A DNA stretch of 12,345 nt from Ascidiaceihabitans sp. (lineage in GTDB: Bacteria; Pseudomonadota; Alphaproteobacteria; Rhodobacterales; Rhodobacteraceae): positions 1-12,345 of the forward strand of contig JALZUL010000246.1 in assembly GCA_023301665.1 (NCBI GenBank), in the 5' to 3' direction. Shown in pieces: positions 6,618-12,345 of this stretch (its first letter is position 1; each line of letters begins with the position of its first letter). The position numbers and the translations under genes were made by a program. The notes beneath the pieces were generated by a model. That model was not told the DNA's origin and made no database searches. It saw only the letters and a list, made by a program, of their open reading frames with translations.

Positions 6618-7199
6618 CTATGCCCTTTCGAATAAGTTATCTATTTTGGTTTTGATTTCCTGAAGCGTGTGCTCGAAATCAATCTCGGTCTCTTTCCCAC
6701 CAACCTTGAAAACAACCTGGCCAGCAATTAGACTTTCCTGCTCTTTTAGCTCGAAGCACGACATGTCTTGGGCTTGTAAAAAAGCCTTTAAAGAAGAGAA
6801 ATCAGCGACTGAAACTTCCATCAGTATCAACTGATCCGATGCATCACTAGCTAGAGACATTATATGTTCCACGATAAAAGGCCCGATCGACATTTTGATT
6901 ACTTCGGGAACCAGAGTATCCAAAACCTCTTCAAAAAAAGGGCGGAGCTCGCCTATCAGCCCACTCTTTGCCTCATGGAAGCCAAACGATACCTCTTGCA
7001 AGTTCTCCAGAATGGCATCGTGAAGGTTTAAATCGGAAACATTTCGAGCAGCCGTCGCGTCATCCCACCCCGCCTGATACCCCTCTTCGAACGACATTAG
7101 CTTCTCGTTATCAACGTCTCGTATTTCGGTACCCGATGCAGGTTTAGAAAAACTATCTGGATCTTCAAATTGTTCATATTTTTGAGAAAAAGATTTCAT
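6618..7199 (-). CDS. fliH: FliH-like flagellar export regulator
   Basis: A 193-residue protein placed as FliH, the dimeric stalk/regulator that holds the FliI ATPase to the C-ring. The clearest evidence is FEEGYQAGWDDATAAR (37-52), the GYxxGW segment typical of FliH N-terminal regions, followed by a long helical stretch (about 55-110) and an alpha/beta C-terminal part ending in FEHTLQEIKTKIDNLFE. Sequence conservation in FliH is low, so position between fliF and fliN adds weight. I chose the ATG at 7199-7197, which overlaps the fliF stop as ATGA; the frame stays open upstream to 7226 but that would sit inside fliF without need. No fliG or fliI is adjacent, unlike the enterobacterial fliFGHI order. 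Confidence 0.8.
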   Translation of the reverse strand: MKSFSQKYEQFEDPDSFSKPASGTEIRDVDNEKLMSFEEGYQAGWDDATAARNVSDLNLHDAILENLQEVSFGFHEAKSGLIGELRPFFEEVLDTLVPEVIKMSIGPFIVEHIMSLASDASDQLILMEVSVADFSSLKAFLQAQDMSCFELKEQESLIAGQVVFKVGGKETEIDFEHTLQEIKTKIDNLFERA

Positions 7200-8821
7200 A
7201 CACGCTCTTCTTTTTCTTCGAGCCATCCTCGTAAAATCTCAACTGTTTCTTCTTGTCGATTGCCAATCATTGTTTCCAATCGCTTTACTGGGTCATCATT
7301 CATCACTTCACCCTGCAGGGTGCGACCACGGATATTTGCCTCTTGGTCGAACGACGTATTGGTGGACGGTGGAAGGCTAATTGGGTCCAAAGAATCCGCT
7401 TTCAGGGATTCTTTATTTAGCTCTAGATTTTCAACATTCTCTCTTGCTTCATTCCCAACCAAAGGAAGAGAGTTCTCATTTAGCCCTTTCGCAATCAGTG
7501 GTCTAACAACAAATAATCCCAAAATTAACGAGACAATCGAAAGAACCACCATCTGGATCGCCGACATGACATCGATATCATTAAAGTTGAAAATTGAATC
7601 GTTCGGCGATGTCCCATTTATGGGCGTAGATTGTAGAGCCATCGACTTGATCGTAATAACATCGCCTCGGCTCGCATCAAAACCAACCGCAGATGAAACT
7701 AATTCTCTTAGCGCCTCGATTTCTTCGCCCGTACGCTGTTCTCCAGTGTTCTGACCGGTTTCAGAGGTCGTCGAAAGTTCATTAATTAACACTGCAACCG
7801 TCAATCGTTTTATTGCTCCAGGCGTTTTAATAACCTCTCGCTCGGTCTCAGAGACCTCGTAATTTATTCGCTCTCTTGTTTCCGTATTACTAGAATTTGT
7901 TTCAGCAGTACTCCCCCCCCCTTCGTCCGGTAAGTTCGAAGCAACCGTAACACCGCCATTGCCCGCGTCAGAGGAGGAGTTGCTACGTTCTTCAGTATCC
8001 GTACTAACTGCGACGCGCCCCTTAGGATCAAAAGACCGTTCTCGGATAGCTTCACTTTCGGTAATGGTATCAACACTGACTTCCACAACCGAGTTTCCAA
8101 AACCAACCCGAGCCTCTAACAGGCGCTGAACCCTATCTCGGAGAATCTTAGCTTTATCGTCTCCTGCTACCGTTGGGGAAAGATCATTGTGTTCACCTAT
8201 CAAATTACCGTTCGAGTCGACAACGACCACATCGTCACTGGCAAGCCCGGAGACCGCTGAAGCGACTAAAAACCTAATAGCCTTCGCTTGCCCTGTAGAA
8301 ATTGTACCGTTGCTCGAAGTTACAGAAACCGAAGCCTTAGGGTTCACTCCTCGTTGAAAAGGGTTTGAGCCAGTTGTGGCGATATGAACTCGTGCCGCGG
8401 CGATGTGTGCGTTTGCGACTATAGTACGTGCCAACTCTCCCTCTTTTGCACGCCAATACGCGGCATCAAACATTTGGGATGTAGTACCAAACCCTGAAAG
8501 TTGGTCCAGCAATTCATAGCCATTGTTGCCATTCGCAGGCAATCCCTCACTTGCTAACGTCAAACGCAACTGATCCCTATCTACCCGATCAACAAATATC
8601 GACCCTCCTCTCACCTCGAAAGCGATTCCCCGTTGTTCTAGGGATTGGATTACTTCACCGGCCGCTGCAGTCTCTAAACCCGCGTAGAGAAGCGACATGC
8701 TTGGAGTTGCCACGATTCTTGACATCGTAATGATCGCAAAAAACATAGCGATTGTTGCACCGACAACGACGATGCGCCGCCGTAAATCCAAATTTGCCCA
8801 AACATTTACAAATTGCTGCAC
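7196..8821 (-). CDS. fliF: Flagellar MS-ring protein FliF
   Basis: Builds the inner-membrane MS ring on which the rod, export gate and C-ring assemble. It has 541 residues. TM1 is about 16-36; the ring-building YscJ/FliF motifs follow, such as LLYAGLE (44-50), LASEGLPANGNNGYELLDQ (89-107) and ELARTI then ARVHIA (129-148). A variable Ser/Gly/Glu-rich region spans about 275-325, TM2 is about 417-440, and the FliG-binding tail is RLETMIGNRQEETVEILRGW (514-533). The start is GTG at 8821-8819, with AAGGAGG (complement of 8827-8833) 5 bases upstream; an overlapping out-of-frame ATG is only one base from that site. Codons 301-303 are three GGG in a row, making a nine-G tract on the coding strand. 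First gene of the fliF-fliH-fliN-fliP operon. Confidence 0.97.
   Translation of the reverse strand: MQQFVNVWANLDLRRRIVVVGATIAMFFAIITMSRIVATPSMSLLYAGLETAAAGEVIQSLEQRGIAFEVRGGSIFVDRVDRDQLRLTLASEGLPANGNNGYELLDQLSGFGTTSQMFDAAYWRAKEGELARTIVANAHIAAARVHIATTGSNPFQRGVNPKASVSVTSSNGTISTGQAKAIRFLVASAVSGLASDDVVVVDSNGNLIGEHNDLSPTVAGDDKAKILRDRVQRLLEARVGFGNSVVEVSVDTITESEAIRERSFDPKGRVAVSTDTEERSNSSSDAGNGGVTVASNLPDEGGGSTAETNSSNTETRERINYEVSETEREVIKTPGAIKRLTVAVLINELSTTSETGQNTGEQRTGEEIEALRELVSSAVGFDASRGDVITIKSMALQSTPINGTSPNDSIFNFNDIDVMSAIQMVVLSIVSLILGLFVVRPLIAKGLNENSLPLVGNEARENVENLELNKESLKADSLDPISLPPSTNTSFDQEANIRGRTLQGEVMNDDPVKRLETMIGNRQEETVEILRGWLEEKEERV
7913..7921 (-). repeat. Nine-G homopolymer within fliF
   Basis: On the coding (minus) strand, GAA is followed by nine G and then AGT, encoding E300-G301-G302-G303-S304. 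The tract is in the variable segment between the ring-building domains and TM2. A gain of one G brings a TGA into frame four codons after the tract; loss of one G opens a frame that ends in TAA at 7866-7864. Either product would lack TM2 and the FliG-binding tail. Confidence 0.9.
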
Positions 8822-8866
8822 TCATGCCTCCTTTGAACCCGAAATTCTATTCGGTGTCGAAAACAG

Positions 8867-8879
8867 CAATCGCTGATTG
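8867..8879. repeat. Small inverted repeat in the fliF/fliL intergenic region
   Basis: CAATC-GCT-GATTG forms 5-base arms, and overlaps a second repeat CAGC-AATC-GCTG at 8864-8875. The hexamer CAATCG recurs at 8887-8892 inside the CtrA-like box and in inverse form at 8930-8935 just before fliL. It may be a regulator site, but the arms are short enough to occur by chance. Confidence 0.3.
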
Positions 8880-8882
8880 AGC

Positions 8883-8897
8883 TTAACAATCGGTTAG
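8883..8897. promoter_or_regulatory. Candidate CtrA-binding site between fliF and fliL
   Basis: TTAAC-AATCG-GTTAG is close to the alphaproteobacterial CtrA full site (TTAA-N7-TTAA, or TTAAC-N5-GTTAAC in Rhodobacteraceae as I remember it), with full half-site match on the left and G for A at the end of the right half. It lies 46 bases before the fliL start and 61 bases before the fliF start. A TATAAC at 8910-8915 could be the -10 of the fliL-side promoter, in which case the box covers the -35 position, the usual arrangement for CtrA activation. No comparable -10 is obvious for fliF. Confidence 0.5.
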
Positions 8898-8943
8898 TGG
8901 ATCTGGGTTTATAACGATTTTGACTGGAGCGATTGGGTAAAGA

Positions 8944-9432
8944 ATGACAGACATTGAGACCGAAAAAATGGAAGACTCCACCGCACCGTCAAAGTGGCCT
9001 CTAATTGTGGCGTTAACTTTGGGGATCATTGGGGCAAGCATGGGATTCTTTGCAAGTTATTCCGGTAAAGTTCTCAACCCTAGTGCGTCACCTCACACAA
9101 AATTACTACCGGCAGAAATGAGCGCAGTAAACGAGGTCGCCTTCCTAGAAATCCCTTCGATTCTCGTCTCGTTGGACCCGGCGTCGTCGAACAAACATCT
9201 TAGCTTCAAGTCTCAACTTGAGGTTCCGTTACGGTTTCAAACCGATGTCGCACACATCCTTCCGCGCGTGATCGATGTAATAAATAGTTATCTACGTGCC
9301 CTCGAAACAAAAGATTTCGAAAGTCCTGAAATATTGATGCGCTTACGATCTCAGCTTCTTCGCAGAATTCAAGTTATCGCGGGCAAAGAGCGTGTCAACA
9401 ACCTACTGATTATGGAGTTTGTTTTAAATTGA
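8944..9432 (+). CDS. fliL: Flagellar basal body-associated protein FliL
   Basis: Single-pass inner-membrane protein that forms a ring round the MotAB stator and supports torque. It has 162 residues: a short cytoplasmic N-terminus, a transmembrane helix at about 18-38 (WPLIVALTLGIIGASMGFFA), a linker, then the periplasmic SPFH-like FliL domain. Typical pieces are LEIPSILVSLDP (68-79), HLSFKSQLEVPLRF (85-98), ILPRVIDVINSYLRAL (105-120), LMRLRSQLLRRIQVIAG (131-147) and the C-terminal LLIMEFVLN, which matches the family's usual ending. Purine-rich GGGTAAAGA directly before the ATG serves as the ribosome site. First gene of the plus-strand stator operon, divergent from fliF across 122 bases. Confidence 0.93.
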   Translation: MTDIETEKMEDSTAPSKWPLIVALTLGIIGASMGFFASYSGKVLNPSASPHTKLLPAEMSAVNEVAFLEIPSILVSLDPASSNKHLSFKSQLEVPLRFQTDVAHILPRVIDVINSYLRALETKDFESPEILMRLRSQLLRRIQVIAGKERVNNLLIMEFVLN

Positions 9433-9441
9433 AAGGAAGAT

Positions 9442-9819
9442 ATGGAACTCGTTGCTGATTTTTTGCTTGTCTCCGGATGCTTAGGAGCCAGCATTTATTG
9501 TTTTAGTTTAGGTCGGAAACTCACTCGCTTTAACAGCTTAGAGAAAGGCGTTGGCGGCGCTGTTGCTGTCCTTTCTGCACAAGTGGACGATTTAGAGAAA
9601 ACACTAAGTATGGCGCAACAAACTGCGCAAACATCTGCTGATACCCTAACCAAGTTAACTAAAGACGCTGATAAAATTACTCGCACATTAGAGTTGCAAC
9701 TCGCTTCGTTGCACGATCTACCCGAACCCTCCGCGCAAATCGAGGAAATCCCACCTCAGACCTCGTCGACAGCAGAACCCATGTTTGTCAGATTTAGTAA
9801 AAGTGGAACCCAAAATTGA
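9442..9819 (+). CDS. Small membrane coiled-coil protein of flagellar cluster (DUF6468-like)
   Basis: A 125-residue protein I do not recognise with certainty. It has one N-terminal transmembrane helix (about 4-22), a basic patch GRKLTRF (24-30), then a Gly/Ala-rich segment KGVGGAVAVL, a probable coiled coil from about 44 to 90 (SAQVDDLEKTL through TLELQLASL), and a Pro/Glu-rich tail. The N-in topology would place the coiled coil in the cytoplasm by the positive-inside rule. Its size, layout and neighbours resemble the alphaproteobacterial DUF6468 proteins found in flagellar loci. AAAGGAAG precedes the ATG closely. It begins 9 bases after the fliL stop and overlaps the next start (TTGA), so a role with the stator or basal body is inferred from position only. 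Confidence 0.8.
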   Translation: MELVADFLLVSGCLGASIYCFSLGRKLTRFNSLEKGVGGAVAVLSAQVDDLEKTLSMAQQTAQTSADTLTKLTKDADKITRTLELQLASLHDLPEPSAQIEEIPPQTSSTAEPMFVRFSKSGTQN

Positions 9820-10397
9820 TACCAATAAGAAAAACAAGCCGCATAACCGGAGTAGTTACTGTGTTGACAGTGTTTTTACTCAGCTCGGCCATATTACGAG
9901 CTGCGTTGAGTGCGACCCAAGCCTTCGCTCAATCCTCACCCGCCCTGGCATCAAAAGATGAAGCTATCAAAAGCGATATCTCGAAAGAGGAAACTCCTTC
10001 CAAATATCTTGAAGCCCTTATTGAAAGAGAAGAAAGAGTTAATACGTTGGGGCTGGAGCTTTCGAAACAAAGGGAAGCGAATTCGCGTATAAAATACGAA
10101 ATTGAAAGACGCCTAGTTACCCTAGAGGAAGCGGAAAAAAAACTAAGTGCTACACTTTCAAGAGCGAATACTGCTGCGGAAACAGACATCCAAAAGCTCA
10201 TCGACGTTTATGAAAATATGAAGCCCAAAGAAACTGCTGCGCTTTTTGAGACAATGGAACCAGCATTTGCGGCGGGCTTTCTAGGTCGTATGCAACCGGA
10301 AAGCGCAGCAGGAGTCATGGCAGGCCTTAGTCCTCAAGTGGCATACTCAATCAGTGCGATTCTTGCTGGTCGTAACTCTAAGGCTCCAGGAGACTAG
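9816..10397 (+). CDS. MotE-like / MgtE_N-like flagellar protein
   Basis: A 193-residue exported or membrane-anchored protein. An N-terminal hydrophobic segment (about 12-38, ending AFAQS) is a signal peptide or anchor; a charged coiled coil covers about 62-118; the C-terminal 60 residues (about 128-186) read VYENMKPKETAALFETMEP, then FLGRMQPESAAGVMAGL and AYSISAILAGR. This is the helical-repeat pattern of COG3334/MotE, related to the MgtE N domain. In rhizobia MotE is a periplasmic chaperone for a motor protein, and relatives elsewhere act near the stator. The start is TTG at 9816, overlapping the previous stop as TTGA; no in-frame ATG exists before the hydrophobic segment, so TTG is the best start. 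It lies between a small flagellar membrane gene and motA. Confidence 0.8.
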   Translation: MIPIRKTSRITGVVTVLTVFLLSSAILRAALSATQAFAQSSPALASKDEAIKSDISKEETPSKYLEALIEREERVNTLGLELSKQREANSRIKYEIERRLVTLEEAEKKLSATLSRANTAAETDIQKLIDVYENMKPKETAALFETMEPAFAAGFLGRMQPESAAGVMAGLSPQVAYSISAILAGRNSKAPGD

Positions 10398-10414
10398 TAT
10401 CTCCAGTATTTTTT
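10389..10414 (+). terminator. Weak hairpin between the motE-like gene and motA
   Basis: GGAGA (10389-10393) and TCTCC (10400-10404) can pair round a 6-base loop that contains the TAG stop. Six T follow at 10409-10414. The stem has only five pairs, so if active it would be an attenuator that changes motA level relative to the upstream genes rather than a full stop. Confidence 0.3.
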
Positions 10415-10461
10415 AACTTCCTTGTGAGATCATGGATCCAAAGAAATAAGTTGGAAGTTTT

Positions 10462-11331
10462 ATGATTGGTATTGTCGGCATAATAACGATTTTTGTAATG
10501 GTTTTTGGTGGCTATCTCGCCGCTGGCGGTAAGATGGGGATCATCCTCCAATCCCTTCCTTTCGAAATGGCGATGATCGGTGGCGCAGCCATTGGTGCCT
10601 TTTTAATTAGCAATAGCTTATCGGAAATAAAACACACACTAAAAGATCTAGGGAAGGTTTTCAAAGGAGCAAAGTGGAAAAATTCCGATTACCGGGATCT
10701 TTTATGCCTTCTTTACGAATTAATAAGGCTCGCCCGCCAAGATCCAATTTCCGTCGAGGCGCACATCGAAGATCCTCAACAATCTACAATTATTTCTAAA
10801 TATCCAAAGATTCTTGCCGATGTAGAAGCCACCGCGCTTATTTGTGACACTTTACGATCGGCTTCGATGAATTATGACGACCCTCATCAAGTTGAAGAGG
10901 TTCTAGAGAAACGTATCGACTCAAACATTCATCATTCGATGCATTCAAGCCACGCACTCCAAACAATTGCTGACGGCCTTCCTGCACTTGGTATTGTCGC
11001 TGCCGTTCTGGGGGTAATCAAAACTATGGCTTCGATTGATCAACCTCCAGAAGTCTTAGGAAAAATGATTGGCGGCGCACTCGTAGGCACCTTCCTTGGA
11101 GTATTCTTAGCTTACGGCTTGGTTGGTCCTTTCGCTGCAAAGGTGAAGGTCGTAACGGAAGAAGACTCCCACTTTTACCAGCTGATAAGAGAAGTTCTCG
11201 TCGCCAACCTACACAATCACTCGACGAACATCTGCATCGAAGTTGGACGCCAAAACACGCCATCTCATTTCAGACCTAGCTTTTCAGATTTAGAAGAAGC
11301 TTTGAAAGCCGTAAAGCATCAAGCAGCATGA
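10462..11331 (+). CDS. motA: Flagellar motor stator protein MotA
   Basis: Proton-channel stator subunit that pushes on FliG. It has 289 residues, normal for the proteobacterial long MotA type. TM1 (about 2-22) and TM2 (about 33-52, FEMAMIGGAAIGAFLISN) come first, then the cytoplasmic loop with YRDLLCLLYELIRLARQDPISVEAHIEDP (77-105), carrying the charged residues that meet FliG. TM3 has GLPALGIVAAVLGVI (172-186) with channel proline P174, and TM4 has GALVGTFLGVFLAYGLVGP (205-223) with P223. GGAAG lies shortly before the ATG, after a 64-base gap from the motE-like gene. No motB follows; the next gene overlaps the motA stop by ATGA. MotB must be encoded elsewhere. Confidence 0.97.
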   Translation: MIGIVGIITIFVMVFGGYLAAGGKMGIILQSLPFEMAMIGGAAIGAFLISNSLSEIKHTLKDLGKVFKGAKWKNSDYRDLLCLLYELIRLARQDPISVEAHIEDPQQSTIISKYPKILADVEATALICDTLRSASMNYDDPHQVEEVLEKRIDSNIHHSMHSSHALQTIADGLPALGIVAAVLGVIKTMASIDQPPEVLGKMIGGALVGTFLGVFLAYGLVGPFAAKVKVVTEEDSHFYQLIREVLVANLHNHSTNICIEVGRQNTPSHFRPSFSDLEEALKAVKHQAA

Positions 11332-12345
11332 GCCACCTTCGTATATTTTTTTTCTCAGCAGCACTTTTGCTGTTACCCTTCGAAGCTAACGCTCAAACAG
11401 TAACTATCAAATCCGGAGAGCACGGAACTTTTTCTAGAATAGTATTGAATTCCAGCTCTTTGGGACCTTGGAGATTAGTACGTCGGGGAAATACACAAAT
11501 CCTAGATTTCCCTTCTTTCAAAGGGCAATTTAATATTGAAGACGTTTTCCGCAGAATTGATCGCACCCGAATATCTGACGTTTCCTCGAAAGGTTCAAAG
11601 CTCGAACTACAAATGGCGTGTGATTGTGCAATACGCGTCTATAAACATACAGGAAATTTACTCGTAATAGACGTTAACGACAGACCAAATCTGCCTGTAG
11701 CTCAAATGGAAAACAAGATTGTTCACTTTGGTAAAGTAAAAAAACTATCGTTCACACCTTCAGTATTTCTCGTTGAGAAACCTATAATCGAGAAGCTAAC
11801 TCCGCAACAAATACCCAGCACCGAGACAAGCGGTCTTTTTTCGCCATTGAACTTAGTATCGTCAGAAAACAACCCTCGGACGAAAGCGTTTCCAAAAGCA
11901 CTCCTACAAACACTTCAAGGGCAATTAGCACGCGATTTTGGAACGGCATCATCTTTAGGTTTTTTACGAACGAGCAAGCCAGCACAGCATGCATTGCTCA
12001 ATCCAACCTCAAATTTACCAAGAGCACAAACCGTTACAGAATTTGAAAAAGTGGACAGCGATCTCGAACTAGTACCACCAACAGTACCTTTTCTGAATGG
12101 ATATAAAAATTCATCGCAAGACAGGCATAACATTTGCAAATCAACTATAGATTTAGATGTTGCTGCATGGTCAGATGGAAGGCCTCTTGTCGAACAGCTA
12201 AGCACACTTTCCGCAAATTTATTCAACCCTTTAGGTAAACAAAATTTAGAGGTCACGCTCAAATTGGCACGTCTCTACTTACACTTTGGGTTTGGCGCTG
12301 AAGCTAAGCATATTCTGAATTCACACGTAGATTTAGTAAACAACT
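11328..12345 (+). CDS. Secreted protein of unknown function downstream of motA (partial, 3' end missing)
   Basis: An open frame of 339 codons that runs off the right edge with no stop. The ATG overlaps the motA stop as ATGA. The protein has a clear signal peptide (MSHLRIFFFSAALLLLPFEA, cleavage after ANA at residue 22), so it is periplasmic or outer-membrane associated. Residues about 25-117 form a beta-rich region resembling an AMIN-like fold: KSGEHGTFSRIVL (28-40), DVFRRIDRTRISDV (72-85), a CDC pair (98-100) and a closing strand LLVIDV (111-116). A low-complexity Ser/Pro linker follows (about 120-265), and near the edge LKLARLYLHFGFGAEAKHIL (311-330) looks like a tetratricopeptide helix pair. 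I cannot name it. Comparable TPR proteins sit beside motA in roseobacter flagellar loci as I recall; an envelope role in motor assembly is inference. Confidence 0.8.
   Translation, partial: MSHLRIFFFSAALLLLPFEANAQTVTIKSGEHGTFSRIVLNSSSLGPWRLVRRGNTQILDFPSFKGQFNIEDVFRRIDRTRISDVSSKGSKLELQMACDCAIRVYKHTGNLLVIDVNDRPNLPVAQMENKIVHFGKVKKLSFTPSVFLVEKPIIEKLTPQQIPSTETSGLFSPLNLVSSENNPRTKAFPKALLQTLQGQLARDFGTASSLGFLRTSKPAQHALLNPTSNLPRAQTVTEFEKVDSDLELVPPTVPFLNGYKNSSQDRHNICKSTIDLDVAAWSDGRPLVEQLSTLSANLFNPLGKQNLEVTLKLARLYLHFGFGAEAKHILNSHVDLVNN

Noticed and set aside
7200..7226. A longer N-terminus for the FliH-like protein (nine more residues)
   Set aside because: It would extend into fliF; the ATG at 7199 with an ATGA overlap is the usual coupled start and gives a normal FliH N-terminus.
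7170..7754. A 194-codon plus-strand frame opposite fliF
   Set aside because: It is the antisense shadow of fliF, rich in Ser and Phe with no domain pattern.
8823..8825. ATG four bases before the fliF GTG start
   Set aside because: It is out of the fliF frame and only one base from the Shine-Dalgarno, too close to be used.
9646..9660. CTAAC-CAA-GTTAAC, resembling a CtrA site
   Set aside because: The spacer is 3 instead of 5 bases, and it lies within a coding region away from any promoter position.
11915..12262. A 115-codon minus-strand frame opposite the secreted-protein gene
   Set aside because: The plus-strand frame has a signal peptide, overlaps the motA stop and stays open for over 1 kb; the reverse frame has none of these.
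1..12345. Mobile elements, CRISPR arrays, tRNA or rRNA genes, defence systems
   Set aside because: I looked for terminal repeats, transposase motifs, spaced direct repeats and tRNA-like arms and saw none; gene content is housekeeping plus flagellar.

Overview
The window looks like chromosomal DNA from a marine alphaproteobacterium of the Rhodobacteraceae (Roseobacter type). This rests on protein resemblance and gene order seen by eye, with no database search. The main clues are hemD divergent from tsaD-gpsA-YciI-EVE, a DUF2853 protein, an extensin-like protein, and a flagellar block of the Rhodobacteraceae kind (fliP-fliN-fliH-fliF divergent from fliL-TM protein-motE-like-motA-secreted protein). 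Base composition looks moderate to AT-rich for that family. Nothing marks the window as a mobile or recently acquired island: I see no IS element, integrase, tRNA, rRNA or CRISPR array.

Layout. Positions 1-841 (minus strand) hold the first 18 codons of a Lys-rich protein and, upstream of it, hemD for tetrapyrrole synthesis. Positions 878-3651 (plus strand) form a tight operon of tsaD (tRNA t6A modification), gpsA (glycerol-3-phosphate for phospholipids), a YciI-like small protein and an EVE-domain protein, joined by overlaps of 1-4 bases or a one-base gap. A DUF1761 membrane protein (3704-4099) follows and ends at a strong hairpin. On the minus strand come a DUF2853 protein (4315-4656, with its own terminator) and an extensin-like putative zinc peptidase (4775-5500).

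Positions 5586-12345 are flagellar. The minus-strand operon fliF-fliH-fliN-fliP (8821 down to 5586) encodes the MS ring, the export-ATPase regulator, a C-ring switch protein and an export-gate subunit. From a shared 122-bp divergent intergenic region, the plus-strand operon runs fliL, a small membrane coiled-coil protein, a MotE/MgtE_N-like periplasmic protein, motA, and a secreted protein of unknown function that is still open at the window end. The fliF side therefore builds the basal body and the fliL side builds and tunes the stator. The shared intergenic region carries a sequence close to a CtrA box, which would fit CtrA control of motility in alphaproteobacteria.

I did not find a clearly new system. 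The points most worth following up are a nine-G homopolymer inside fliF, where a one-base slip would truncate the MS-ring protein, the CtrA-like box, and the unfamiliar secreted protein encoded directly after motA, where motB would often be.
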